Below, piece after piece: positions 36,887 to 50,328 of a stretch of 64,000 nucleotides of DNA. This DNA is from Ptiloglossa arizonensis. Its lineage: Eukaryota; Arthropoda; Insecta; Hymenoptera; Colletidae. The stretch spans positions 62,001 through 126,000 of the forward strand of contig NW_027478969.1 in NCBI RefSeq assembly GCF_051014685.1, given 5' to 3'. The number at the start of each line of letters is the position of its first letter. Position 1 is the first letter of the stretch. The notes under the pieces were generated by a model that worked only from the letters and a program-made list of their open reading frames with translations, did not search any database and had not been told where the DNA came from. A program made the position numbers and the translations under genes.

Positions 36887-39007
36887 GTTGTAATCGGGCG
36901 AGTTTCTACTTTCAGATGCAACAGAAATTTTGCGGATTGGTCAAACCGTTCGCGAGATATGGCAGTTTGGAGGTAAGAAACGCTTGAGAAACTCAAAATT
37001 TTCGCAGTTCTGATGCTCGAAACGAATAACTAGAACGGCCTAGGGGAAAAGTACGCATACTGATGTAATCGGGCGTGTTTCTACTTTCAGATGCAACAGA
37101 AATTTTGCGGATTTATCCATCCGTTCGCGAGATATGGCAGTTTGGAGATAAGAAACGCTTGAGAAACTCAAAATTTTCGCAGTTCTGATGCTCGAAACGA
37201 ATAACTAGAACGGCCTAGGGGAAAAGTGCGCATACCGTTGTAATCGGGCGAGTTTCTACTTTCAGATGCATTAGAAATTTTGCGGATTGGTCAATCGGTT
37301 CGCGAGATATGGCAATTTGGAGGTAAGAAACGCTTGAGAAACTCAAAATTTGCGCAGTTCTGATGCTCGAAACGAATAACTGGAACGGCCTAGGGGAAAA
37401 CTACACATACCGTTGTAATCGGGCGAGTTTCTACTTTCAGATGCAACAGAAATTTTGCGGATTGATCAATCCGTTCGCGAGATATGGCAGTTTGGAGATA
37501 AGAAACGCTTGAGAAACACAAAATTTTCGCAGTTCTGATGCTCGAAACGAGTAACTAGAACGGCCTAGGGGAAAAGCACGCATACTGTTGTAATCGGGCG
37601 AGTTTCTACTTTCAGATGCAACAGAAACTTTGCGGATTGGTCATTCCGTTCGCGAGATATGGCAGTTTGGAGGTAAGAAACGCTTGAGAAACTCAAAATT
37701 TTCGCAGTTCTGATTTTCGAAACGAATAACTAGAACGGCCTAGGTGAAAAGTGCGCATACCGTTGTAATCGGGCGAGTTTCTACTTTCAGAAGCAACAGA
37801 AATTTTGCGGATTGGTCAATCCGTTCGCGAGATATGGCAGTTTGGAGATAAGAAACGCTTGAGAAACTCAAAATTTTCGCAGTTCTGATGCTCGAAACGA
37901 ATAACTAGAACGGCCTAGCGGAAAAGTGCGCATACCGTTGTAATCGGGCGAGTTTCTACTTTCAGATGCAACAGAAACTTTGCGGATTGGTCATTCCGTT
38001 CGCGAGATATGGCAGTTTGGAGGTAAGAAACGCTTGAGAAACTCAAAATTTTCGCAGTTCTGATTTTCGAAACGAATAACTAGAACGGCCTAGGTGAAAA
38101 GTGCGCATACCGTTGTAATCGGGCGAGTATCTACTTTCAGAAGCAACAGAAATTTTGCGGATTGGTCAATCCGTTCGCGAGATATGGCAGTTTGGAGATA
38201 AGAAACGCTTGAGAAACTCAAAATTTTCGCAGTTCTGATGCTCGAAACGAATAACTAGAACGGCCTAGGGGAAAAGTACGCATACCGTTGTAATCGGGCG
38301 AGTCTCTACTTTCAGATGCAACAGAAATTTTGCGGATTGGTCAATCCGTTCGCGAGATATGGCAGTTTGTAGGTAAGAAACGCTTGAGAAACTCAAAATT
38401 TTCGCAGTTCTGATGCTCGAAACGAATAACTGGAACGGCCTAGGGGAAAACTACACATACCGTTGTAATCGGGCGAGTTTCTACTTTCAGATGCAACAGA
38501 AATTTTGCGGATTGATCAATCCGTTCGCGAGATATGGCAGTTTGGAGATAAGAAACGCTTGAGAAACACAAAATTTTCGCAGTTCTGATGCTCGAAACGA
38601 GTAACTAGAACGGCCTAGGGGAAAAGCACGCATACTGTTGTAATCGGGCGAGTTTCTACTTTCAGATGCAACAGAAATTTTGCGGATGGATCAATCCGTT
38701 CGCGAGATATGGCAGTTTGGAGATAAGAAGGGCTTGAGAAACTCAAATTTTCGCAGTTCTGATGCTCGAAACGAGTAACTAGAACGGCCTAGGGGAAAAG
38801 TGCCCATACCGTTGTAATTTGGCGAGTTTCTACTTTCCGATGCAACAGCAATTTTGCGGATTGATCAATCCGTTCGCGAGATATGGCAGTTTGGAGATAA
38901 GAAACGCTTGAGAAACTCAAAATTTTCGCAGTTCTGATGCTCGAAACGAGTAACTAGAACGGCCTAGGGGAAAAGTACGCTTACCGTTGTAATCGGGCGA
39001 GTTTCTA

Positions 39008-41280
39008 CTTTCAGATGCAACAGAAATTTTGCGGATTAGTCAATCCGTTCGCGAGATATGGCAGTTTGGAGGTAAAAAACGCTTGAGAAACTCAAAATTT
39101 TCGCCGTTCTGATGCTCGAAACGAATAACTAGAACGGCCTTGGGGAAAAGTGCGCATACCGTTGTAATCGGGCGAGTTTCTACTTTCAGATGCAATAGAA
39201 ATTTTGCGGATTGGTCAATCGGTTCGCGAGATATGGCAGTTTGGAGGTAAGAAACACTTGAGAAACTCAAAATTTGCGCAGTTCTGATGCTCGAAACGAA
39301 TAACTAGAACGGCCTAGCGGAAAAGTGCGCATACCGTTGTAATCGGGCGAGTTTCTACTTTCAGATGCAACAGAAACTTTGCGGATTGGTCATTCCGTTC
39401 GCGAGATATGGCAGTTTGGAGGTAAGAAACGCTTGAGAAACTCAAAATATTCGCAGTTCTGATTTTCGAAACGAATAACTAGAACGGCCTAGGTGAAAAG
39501 TGCCCATACCGTTGTAATTTGGCGAGTTTCTACTTTCCGATGCAACAGCAATTTTGCGGATTGATCAATCCGTTCGCGAGATATGGCAGTTTGGAGATAA
39601 GAAACGCTTGAGAAACTCAAAATTTTCGCAGTTCTGATGCTCGAAACGAGTAACTAGAACGGCCTAGGGGAAAGGTACGCTTACCGTTGTAATCGGGCGA
39701 GTTTCTACTTTCAGATGCAACAGAAATTTTGCGGATTAGTCAATCCGTTCGCGAGATATGGCAGTTTGTAGGTAAGAAACGCTTGAGAAACTCAAAATTT
39801 TCGCAGTTCTGATGCTCGAAACGAATAACTGGAACGGCCTAGGGGAAAACTACACATACCGTTGTAATCGGGCGAGTTTCTACTTTCAGATGCAACAGAA
39901 ATTTTGCGGATTGATCAATCCGTTCGCGAGATATGGCAGTTTGGAGATAAGAAACGCTTGAGAAACACAAAATTTTCGCAGTTCTGATGCTCGAAACGAG
40001 TAACTAGAACGGCCTAGGGGAAAAGCACGCATACTGTTGTAATCGGGCGAGTTTCTACTTTCAGATGCAACAGAAATTTTGCGGATGGATCAATCCGTTC
40101 GCGAGATATGGCAGTTTGTAGATAAGAAACGCTTGAGAAACTCAAATTTTCGCAGTTCTGATGCTCGAAACGAGTAACTAGAACGGCCTAGGGGAAAAGT
40201 GCCCATACCGTTGTAATTTGGCGAGTTTCTACTTTCCGATGCAACAGCAATTTTGCGGATTGATCAATCCGTTCGCGAGATATGGCAGTTTGGAGATAAG
40301 AAACGCTTGAGAAACTCAAAATTTTCGCAGTTCTGATGCTCGAAACGAGTAACTAGAACGGCCTAGGGGAAAAGTACGCTTACCGTTGTAATCGGGCGAG
40401 TTTCTACTTTCAGATGCAACGGAAATTTTGCGGATTAGTCAATCCGTTCGCGAGATATGGCAGTTTGGAGGTAAGAAACGCTTGAGAAACTCAAAATTTT
40501 CGCCGTTCTGATGCTCGAAACGAATAACTAGAACGGCCTAGGGGAAAAGTACGCATACCGTTGTAATCGGGCGGGTCTCTACTTTCAGATGCAACAGAAA
40601 TTTTGCGGATTGGTCAATCCGTTCGCGAGATATGGCAGTTTGTAGGTACGAAACGCTTGAGAAACTCAAAATTTTCGCAGTTCTGATGCTCGAAACGAAT
40701 AACTGGAACGGCCTAGGGGAAAACTACACATACCGTTGTAATCGGGCGAGTTTCTACTTTCAGATGCAACAGAAATTTTGCGGATTGATCAATCCGTTCG
40801 CGAGATATGGCAGTTTGGAGATAAGAAACGCTTGAGAAACACAAAATTTTCGCAGTTCTGATGCTCGAAACGAGTAACTAGAACGGCCTAGGGGAAAAGC
40901 ACGCATACTGTTGTAATCGGGCGAGTTTCTACTTTCAGATGCAACAGAAATTTTGCGGATGGATCAATCCGTTCGCGAGATATGGCAGTTTGGAGATAAG
41001 AAGGGCTTGAGAAACTCAAATTTTCGCAGTTCTGATGCTCGAAACGAGTAACTAGAACGGCCTAGGGGAAAAGTGCCCATACCGTTGTAATTTGGCGAGT
41101 TTCTACTTTCCGATGCAACAGCAATTTTGCGGATTGATCAATCCGTTCGCGAGATATGGCAGTTTGGAGATAAGAAACGCTTGAGAAACTCAAAATTTTC
41201 GCAGTTCTGATGCTCGAAACGAGTAACTAGAACGGCCTAGGGGAAAAGTACGCTTACCGTTGTAATCGGGCGAGTTTCTA
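39008..41280 (+). repeat. 13-monomer HOR variant (2,273 bp)
   Basis: The order is M1, M2, M3 (with aaaatattcgc and an M8-like tail), M9, an M1/M6 chimera (gattagtc with gtttgtagg), M7, M8, M9, an M1-like monomer (caacggaaa), M6, M7, M8, M9. Two M8 members give 13 x 175 minus 2. The same arrangement recurs at 42,855-45,127 and 52,125-54,397. Confidence 0.8.
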
Positions 41281-42854
41281 CTTTCAGATGCAACAGAAAT
41301 TTTGCGGATTAGTCAATCCGTTCGCGAGATATGGCAGTTTGGAGGTAAGAAACGCTTGAGAAACTCAAAATTTTCGCCGTTCTGATGCTCGAAACGAATA
41401 ACTAGAACGGCCTTGGGGAAAAGTGCGCATACCGTTGTAATCGGGCGAGTTTCTACTTTCAGATGCAATAGAAATTTTGCGGATTGGTCAATCGGTTCGC
41501 GAGATATGGCAGTTTGGAGGTAAGAAACACTTGAGAAACTCAAAATTTGCGCAGTTCTGATGCTCGAAACGAATAACTAGAACGGCCTAGCGGAAAAGTG
41601 CGCATACCGTTGTAATCGGGCGAGTTTCTACTTTCAGATGCAACAGAAACTTTGCGGATTGGTCATTCCGTTCGCGAGATATGGCAGTTTGGAGGTAAGA
41701 AACGCTTGAGAAACTCATAATTTTCGCAGTTCTGATTTTCGAAACGAATAACTAGAACGGCCTAGGTGAAAAGTGCGCATACCGTTGTAATCGGGCGAGT
41801 TTCTACTTTCAGAAGCAACAGAAATTTTGCGGATTGGTCAATCCGTTCGCGAGATATGGCAGTTTGGAGATAAGAAACGCTTGAGAAACTCAAAATTTTC
41901 GCAGTTCTGATGCTCGAAACGAATAACTAGATCGGCCTAGGGGAAAAGTGCGCATACCGTTGTAATCGGGCGAGTATCTACTTTCAGAAGCAACAGAAAT
42001 TTTGCGGATTGGTCAATCCGTTCGCGAGATATGGCAGTTTGGAGATAAGAAACGCTTGAGAAACTCAAAATTTTCGCAGTTCTGATGCTCGAAACGAATA
42101 ACTAGAACGGCCTAGGGGAAAAGTACGCATACCGTTGTAATCGGGCGAGTCTCTACTTTCAGATGCAACAGAAATTTTGCGGATTGGTCAATCCGTTCGC
42201 GAGATATGGCAGTTTGTAGGTAAGAAACGCTTGAGAAACTCAAAATTTTCGCAGTTCTGATGCTCGAAACGAATAACTAGAACGGCCTAGGGGAAAACTA
42301 CACATACCGTTGTAATCGGGCGAGTTTCTACATTCAGATGCAACAGAAATTTTGCGGATTGATCAATCCGTTCGCGAGATATGGCAGTTTGGAGATAAGA
42401 AACGCTTGAGAAACACAAAATTTTCGCAGTTCTGATGCTCGAAACGAGTAACTAGAACGGCCTAGGGGAAAAGCACGCATACTGTTGTAATCGGGCGAGT
42501 TTCTACTTTCAGATGCAACAGAAATTTTGCGGATGGATCAATCCGTTCGCGAGATATGGCAGTTTGGAGATAAGAAGGGCTTGAGAAACTCAAATTTTCG
42601 CAGTTCTGATGCTCGAAACGAGTAACTAGAACGGCCTAGGGGAAAAGTGCCCATACCGTTGTAATTTGGCGAGTTTCTACTTTCCGATGCAACAGCAATT
42701 TTGCGGATTGATCAATCCGTTCGCGAGATATGGCAGTTTGGAGATAAGAAACGCTTGAGAAACTCAAAATTTTCGCAGTTCTGATGCTCGAAACGAGTAA
42801 CTAGAACGGCCTAGGGGAAAAGTACGCTTACCGTTGTAATCGGGCGAGTTTCTA
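41281..42854 (+). repeat. Canonical nine-monomer HOR unit
   Basis: M1-M9 in full order. M8 carries aagaagggcttg instead of aagaaacgcttg, a change shared with the copies at 38.7, 41.0, 44.8, 51.8 and 54.1 kb and absent from domain B. Its right part lies inside copy 1 of the 9,270-bp duplication. Confidence 0.85.
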
Positions 42855-45127
42855 CTTTCAGATGCAACAGAAATTTTGCGGATTAGTCAATCCGTTCGCG
42901 AGATATGGCAGTTTGGAGGTAAAAAACGCTTGAGAAACTCAAAATTTTCGCCGTTCTGATGCTCGAAACGAATAACTAGAACGGCCTTGGGGAAAAGTGC
43001 GAATACCGTTGTAATCGGGCGAGTTTCTACTTTCAGATGCAATAGAAATTTTGCGGATTGGTCAATCGGTTCGCGAGATATGGCAGTTTGGAGGTAAGAA
43101 ACACTTGAGAAACTCAAAATTTGCGCAGTTCTGATGCTCGAAACGAATAACTAGAACGGCCTAGCGGAAAAGTGCGCATACCGTTGTAATCGGGCGAGTT
43201 TCTACTTTCAGATGCAACAGAAACTTTGCGGATTGGTCATTCCGTTCGCGAGATATGGCAGTTTGGAGGTAAGAAACGCTTGAGAAACTCAAAATATTCG
43301 CAGTTCTGATTTTCGAAACGAATAACTAGAACGGCCTAGGTGAAAAGTGCCCATACCGTTGTAATTTGGCGAGTTTCTACTTTCCGATGCAACAGCAATT
43401 TTGCGGATTGATCAATCCGTTCGCGAGATATGGCAGTTTGGAGATAAGAAACGCTTAAGAAACTCAAAATTTTCGCAGTTCTGATGCTCGAAACGAGTAA
43501 CTAGAACGGCCTAGGGGAAAAGTACGCTTACCGTTGTAATCGGGCGAGTTTCTACTTTCAGATGCAACAGAAATTTTGCGGATTAGTCAATCCGTTCGCG
43601 AGATATGGCAGTTTGGAGGTAAAAAACGCTTGAGAAACTCAAAATTTTCGCAGTTCTGATGCTCGAAACGAATAACTGGAACGGCCTAGGGGAAAACTAC
43701 ACATACCGTTGTAATCGGGCGAGTTTCTACTTTCAGATGCAACAGAAATTTTGCGGATTGATCAATCCGTTCGCGAGATATGGCAGTTTGGAGATAAGAA
43801 ACGCTTGAGAAACACAAAATTTTCGCAGTTCTGATGCTCGAAACGAGTAACTAGAACGGCCTAGGGGAAAAGCACGCATACTGTTGTAATCGGGCGAGTT
43901 TCTACTTTCAGATGCAACAGAAATTTTGCGGATGGATCAATCCGTTCGCGAGATATGGCAGTTTGTAGATAAGAAACGCTTGAGAAACTCAAATTTTCGC
44001 AGTTCTGATGCTCGAAACGACTAACTAGAACGGCCTAGGGGAAAAGTGCCCATACCGTTGTAATTTGGCGAGTTTCTACTTTCCGATGCAACAGCAATTT
44101 TGCGGATTGATCAATCCGTTCGCGAGATATGGCAGTTTGGAGATAAGAAACGCTTGAGAAACTCAAAATTTTCGCAGTTCTGATGCTCGAAACGAGTAAC
44201 TAGAACGGCCTAGGGGAAAAGTACGCTTACCGTTGTAATCGGGCGAGTTTCTACTTTCAGATGCAACGGAAATTTTGCGGATTAGTCAATCCGTTCGCGA
44301 GATATGGCAGTTTGGAGGTAAGAAACGCTTGAGAAACTCAAAATTTTCGCCGTTCTGATGCTCGAAACGAATAACTAGAACGGCCTAGGGGAAAAGTACG
44401 CATACCGTTGTAATCGGGCGGGTCTCTACTTTCAGATGCAACAGAAATTTTGCGGATTGGTCAATCCGTTCGCGAGATATGGCAGTTTGTAGGTAAGAAA
44501 CGCTTGAGAAACTCAAAATTTTCGCAGTTCTGATGCTCGAAACGAATAACTGGAACGGCCTAGGGGAAAACTACACATACCGTTGTAATCGGGCGAGTTT
44601 CTACTTTCAGATGCAACAGAAATTTTGCGGATTGATCAATCCGTTCGCGAGATATGGCAGTTTGGAGATAAGAAACGCTTGAGAAACACAAAATTTTCGC
44701 AGTTCTGATGCTCGAAACGAGTAACTAGAACGGCCTAGGGGAAAAGCACGCATACTGTTGTAATCGGGCGAGTTTCTACTTTCAGATGCAACAGAAATTT
44801 TGCGGATGGATCAATCCGTTCGCGAGATATGGCAGTTTGGAGATAAGAAGGGCTTGAGAAACTCAAATTTTCGCAGTTCTGATGCTCGAAACGAGTAACT
44901 AGAACGGCCTAGGGGAAAAGTGCCCATACCGTTGTAATTTGGCGAGTTTCTACTTTCCGATGCAACAGCAATTTTGCGGATTGATCAATCCGTTCGCGAG
45001 ATATGGCAGTTTGGAGATAAGAAACGCTTGAGAAACTCAAAATTTTCGCAGTTCTGATGCTCGAAACGAGTAACTAGAACGGCCTAGGGGAAAAGTACGC
45101 TTACCGTTGTAATCGGGCGAGTTTCTA
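42855..45127 (+). repeat. 13-monomer HOR variant (2,273 bp)
   Basis: Same arrangement as 39,008-41,280 at a shift of 3,847 bp (22 monomers minus 3), so a 13+9 compound unit is itself repeated. Private change: cgaaacgactaac at 44,021. Confidence 0.8.
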
Positions 45128-46351
45128 CTTTCAGATGCAACAGAAATTTTGCGGATTAGTCAATCCGTTCGCGAGATATGGCAGTTTGGAGGTAAGAAAC
45201 GCTTGAGAAACTCAAAATTTTCGCCGTTCTGGTGCTCGAAACGAATAACTAGAACGGCCTTGGGGAAAAGTGCGCATACCGTTGTAATCGGGCGAGTTTC
45301 TACTTTCAGATGCAACAGAAACTTTGCGGATTGGTCATTCCGTTCGCGAGATATGGCAGTTTGGAGGTAAGAAACGCTTGAGAAACTCAAAATATTCGCA
45401 GTTCTGATTTTCGAAACGAATAACTAGAACGGCCTAGGTGAAAAGTGCCCATACCGTTGTAATTTGGCGAGTTTCTACTTTCCGATGCAACAGCAATTTT
45501 GCGGATTGATCAATCCGTTCGCGAGATATGGCAGTTTGGAGATAAGAAACGCTTGAGAAACTCAAAATTTTCGCAGTTCTGATGCTCGAAACGAGTAACT
45601 AGAACGGCCTAGGGGAAAAGTACGCTTACCGTTGTAATCGGGCGAGTTTCTACTTTCAGATGCAACAGAAATTTTGCGGATTAGTCAATCCGTTCGCGAG
45701 ATATGGCAGTTTGTAGGTAAGAAACGCTTGAGAAACTCAAAATTTTCGCAGTTCTGATGCTCGAAACGAATAACTGGAACGGCCTAGGGGAAAACTACAC
45801 ATACCGTTGTAATCGGGCGAGTTTCTACTTTCAGATGCAACAGAAATTTTGCGGATTGATCAATCCGTTCGCGAGATATGGCAGTTTGGAGATAAGAAAC
45901 GCTTGAGAAACACAAAATTTTCGCAGTTCTGATGCTCGAAACGAGTAACTAGAACGGCATAGAGGAAAAGCACGCATACTGTTGTAATCGGGCGAGTTTC
46001 TACTTTCAGATGCAACAGAAATTTTGCGGATGGATCAATCCGTTCGCGAGATATGGCAGTTTGTAGATAAGAAACGCTTGAGAAACTCAAATTTTCGCAG
46101 TTCTGATGCTCGAAACGAGTAACTAGAACGGCCTAGGGGAAAAGTGCCCATACCGTTGTAATTTGGCGAGTTTCTACTTTCCGATGCAACAGCAATTTTG
46201 CGGATTGATCAATCCGTTCGCGAGATATGGCAGTTTGGAGATAAGAAACGCTTGAGAAACTCAAAATTTTCGCAGTTCTGATGCTCGAAACGAGTAACTA
46301 GAACGGCCTAGGGGAAAAGTACGCTTACCGTTGTAATCGGGCGAGTTTCTA
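45128..46351 (+). repeat. 7-monomer HOR variant (1,224 bp)
   Basis: M1, M3, M9, an M1/M6 chimera, M7, M8 and M9. M2 and M4-M6 are missing relative to the 9-mer. The single M8 gives 7 x 175 minus 1. The first two members are out of frame with stops enough to leave a 73-codon open stretch on the plus strand, which I do not regard as a gene. Confidence 0.75.
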
Positions 46352-48101
46352 CTTTCAGATGCAACAGAAATTTTGCGGATTAGTCAATCCGTTCGCGAGA
46401 TATGGCAGTTTGGAGGTAAGAAACGCTTGAGAAACTCAAAATTTTCGCCGTTCTGATGCTCGAAACGAATAACTAGAACGGCCTTGGGGAAAAGTGCGCA
46501 TACCGTTGTAATCGGGCGAGTTTCTACTTTCAGATGCAATAGAAATTTTGCGGATTGGTCAATCGGTTCGCGAGATATGGCAGTTTGGAGGTAAGAAACA
46601 CTTGAGAAACTCAAAATTTTCGCAGTTCTGATGCTCGAAATGAATAACTGGAACGGCCTAGGGGAAGACTACACATACCGTTGTAATCGGGCGAGTTTCT
46701 ACTTTCAGATGCAATAGAAATTTTGCGGATTGGTCAATCGGTTCGCGAGATATGGCAGTTTGGAGGTAAGAAACACTTGAGAAACTCAAAATTTGCGCAG
46801 TTCTGATGCTCGAAACGAATAACTAGAACGGCCAAGCGGAAAAGTGCGCATACCGTTGTAATCGGGCGAGTTTCTACTTTCAGATGCAACAGAAACTTTG
46901 CGGATTGGTCATTCCGTTCGCGAGATATGGCAGTTTGGAGGTAAGAAACGCTTGAGAAACTCAAAATTTTCGCAGTTCTGATGCTCGAAACGAATAACTA
47001 GATCGGCCTAGGGGAAAAGTGCGCATACCGTTGTAATTGGGCGAGTATCTACTTTCAGAAGCAACAGAAATTTTGCGGATTGGTCAATCCGTTCGCGAGA
47101 TATGGCAGTTTGGAGATAAGAAACGCTTGAGAAACTCAAAATTTTCGCAGTTCTGATGCTCGAAATGAATAACTGGAACGGCCTAGGGGAAAACTACACA
47201 TACCGTTGTAATCGGGCGAGTTTCTACTTTCAGATGCAACAGAAATTTTGCGGATAGGTCAATCCGTTCGCGAGATATGGCAGTTTGGATGTAAGAAACG
47301 CTTGAGAAACACAAAATTTTCGCAGTTCTGATGCTCGAAACGAATAACTAGAATGGCCTAGGGGAAAAGTACGCATACCGTTGTAATCGGGCGAGTTTCT
47401 ACTTTCAGATGCATCAGAAATTTTGCGGATTGGTCAATCCGTTCGCGAGATATGGCAGTTTGGAGGTAAGAAACGCTTGAGAAACTCAAAATTTTCACAG
47501 TTCTGATGCTCGAAATGAATAACTGGAACGGCCTAGGGGAAAACTACACATACCGTTGTAATCGGGCAAGTTTCTACTTTCAGACGCAACAGAAATTTTG
47601 CGGATTGGTCAATCCGTTCGCGAGATATGGCTGTTTGGAGGTAAGAAACGCTTGAGAAACTCAAAATTTTCGCAGTTCTGATGCTCGAAACGAATAACTC
47701 GAACGGCCTAGGGGAAAAGTGCGCATACCGTTGTAATCGGGCGAGTTTCTTCTTTCAGATGCAACAGAAATTTTGCGGATCGGTCAATCCGTTCGCGAGA
47801 TATGGCAGTTTGGATGTAAGAAACGCTTGAGGAACTCAAAATTTTCGCAGTTCTGATGCTCGAAACGAACAACTGGAACGGCCTAGGGGAAAACTACACA
47901 TACCGTTGTAATCGGGCGAGTTTCTTCTTTCAGATGCAACAGAAATTTTGCGGATCGGTCAATCCGTTCGCGAGATATGGCAGTTTGGATGTAAGAAACG
48001 CTTGAGGGACTCAAAATTTTCGCAGTTCTGATGCTCGAAACGAGTAACTAGAACGGCCTAGGTGAAAAGTACGCTTACCGTTGTAATCGGGCGAGTTTCT
48101 A
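46352..48101 (+). repeat. 10-monomer HOR derivative (1,750 bp)
   Basis: M1, an M2-like monomer with a changed tail, M2, an M3/M4 chimera, the four-monomer cassette (47,052-47,751) and two gatcggtc monomers. No M8, so the length is exactly 10 x 175. Confidence 0.75.
47052..47751 (+). repeat. Four-monomer cassette, copy 4 (700 bp)
   Basis: Same four markers as at 24,136-24,835, with private changes gaatggcc and taactcgaac. It lies inside copy 1 of the 9,270-bp duplication. Confidence 0.8.
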
Positions 48102-49675
48102 CTTTCAGATGCAACAGAAATTTTGCGGATTAGTCAATCCGTTCGCGAGATATGGCAGTTTGGAGGTAAGAAACGCTTGAGAAACTCAAAATTTTCGCCG
48201 TTCTGATGCTCGAAACGAATAACTAGAACGGCCTTGGGGAAAAGTGCGCATACCGTTGTAATCGGGCGAGTTTCTACTTTCAGATGCAATAGAAATTTTG
48301 CGGATTGGTCAATCGGTTCGCGAGATATGGCAGTTTGGAGGTAAGAAACACTTGAGAAACTCAAAATTTGCGCAGTTCTGATGCTCGAAACGAATAACTA
48401 GAACGGCCTAGCGGAAAAGTGCGCATACCGTTGTAATCGGGCGAGTTTCTACTTTCAGATGCAACAGAAACTTTGCGGATTGGTCATTCCGTTCGCGAGA
48501 TATGGCAGTTTGGAGGTAAGAAACGCTTGAGAAACTCAAAATTTTCGCAATTCTGATTTTCGAAACGAATAACTAGAACGGCCTAGGTGAAAAGTGCGCA
48601 TACCGTTGTAATCGGGCGAGCTTCTACTTTCAGAAGCAACAGAAATTTTGCGGATTGGTCAATCCGTTCGCGAGATATGGCAGTTTGGAGATAAGAAACG
48701 CTTGAGAAACTCAAAATTTTCGCAGTTCTGATGCTCGAAACGAATAACTAGATCGGCCTAGGGGAAAAGTGCGCATACCGTTGTAATCGGGCGAGTATCT
48801 ACTTTCAGAAGCAACAGAAATTTTGCGGATTGGTCAATCCGTTCGCGAGATATGGCAGTTTGGAGATAAGAAACGCTTGAGAAACTCAAAATTTTCGCAG
48901 TTCTGATGCTCGAAACGAATAACTAGAACGGCCTAGGGGAAAAGTACGCATACCGTTGTAATCGGGCGAGTCTCTACTTTCAGATGCAACAGAAATTTTG
49001 CGGATTGGTCAATCCGTTCGCGAGATATGGCAGTTTGTAGGTAAGAAACGCTTGAGAAACTCAAAATTTTCGCAGTTCTGATGCTCGAAACGAATAACTG
49101 GAACGGCCTAGGGGAAAACTACACATACCGTTGTAATCGGGCGAGTTTCTACTTTCAGATGCAACAGAAATTTTGCGGATTGATCAATCCGTTCGCGAGA
49201 TATGGCAGTTTGGAGATAAGAAACGCTTGAGAAACACAAAATTTTCGCAGTTCTGATGCTCGAAACGAGTAACTAGAACGGCCTAGGGGAAAAGCACGCA
49301 TACTGTTGTAATCGGGCGAGTTTCTACTTTCAGATGCAACAGAAATTTTGCGGATGGATCAATCCGTTCGCGAGATATGGCAGTTTGGAGATAAGAAACG
49401 CTTGAGAAACTCAAATTTTCGCAGTTCTGATGCTCGAAACGAGTAACTAGAACGGCCTAGGGGAAAAGTGCCCATACCGTTGTAATTTGGCGAGTTTCTA
49501 CTTTCCGATGCAACAGCAATTTTGCGGATTGATCAATCCGTTCGCGAGATATGGCAGTTTGGAGATAAGAAACGCTTGAGAAACTCAAAATTTTCGCAGT
49601 TCTGATGCTCGAAACGAGTAACTAGAACGGCCTAGGGGAAAAGTACGCTTACCGTTGTAATCGGGCGAGTTTCTA
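48102..49675 (+). repeat. Canonical nine-monomer HOR unit
   Basis: M1-M9 in full order with M8 at 174 bp. M3 has ttcgcaattc and M3's tail leads into gcgagcttct. Here M8 keeps aagaaacgcttg, unlike the unit at 41,281. Confidence 0.85.
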
Positions 49676-50328
49676 CTTTCAGATGCAACAGAAATTTTGC
49701 GGATTAGTCAATCCGTTCGCGAGATATGGCAGTTTGGAGGTAAGAAACGCTTGAGAAACTCAAAATTTTCGCCGTTCTGATGCTCGAAACGAATAACTAG
49801 AACGGCCTTGGGGAAAAGTGCGCATACCGTTGTAATCGGGCGAGTTTCTACTTTCAGATGCAATAGAAATTTTGCGGATTGGTCAATCGGTTCGCGAGAT
49901 ATGGCAGTTTGGAGGTAAGAAACACTTGAGAAACTCAAAATTTGCGCAGTTCTGATGCTCGAAACGAATAACTAGAACGGCCTAGCGGAAAAGTGCGCAT
50001 ACCGTTGTAATCGGGCGAGTTTCTACTTTCAGATGCAACAGAAACTTTGCGGATTGGTCATTCCGTTCGCGAGATATGGCAGTTTGGAGGTAAGAAACGC
50101 TTGAGAAACTCAAAATTTTCGCAGTTCTGATTTTCGAAACGAATAACTAGAACGGCCTAGGTGAAAAGTGCGCATACCGTTGTAATCGGGCGAGTTTCTA
50201 CTTTCAGAAGCAACAGAAATTTTGCGGATTGGTCAATCCGTTCGCGAGATATGGCAGTTTGGAGATAAGAAACGCTTGAGAAACTCAAAATTTTCGCAGT
50301 TCTGATGCTCGAAACGAATAACTAGAAC

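Larger units (their letters stand above)
35467..37357 (+). repeat. About 1.9-kb block shared with 16,396-18,460
   Basis: Right-hand partner of the dispersed block described at 16,396. It is one monomer shorter and contains an internal 4-monomer tandem duplication. Small differences include actgatgtaatcggg here against actgatgttatcggg at 18.17 kb. Both copies border nine-monomer DNA. Confidence 0.8.
32009..37433 (+). repeat. Domain C: mixed block without nine-monomer order
   Basis: Monomers here are of the domain A type. They lack ctagcgg/cttgggg/gattttcg markers until about 37.3 kb and contain no 174-bp monomer. The block holds two 4-monomer tandem duplications and the segment shared with 16.4-18.46 kb. 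It ends in chimeric monomers (gatgcattag, then aactggaac with M7-like sequence) before M-type order resumes at 37,434. Confidence 0.8.
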
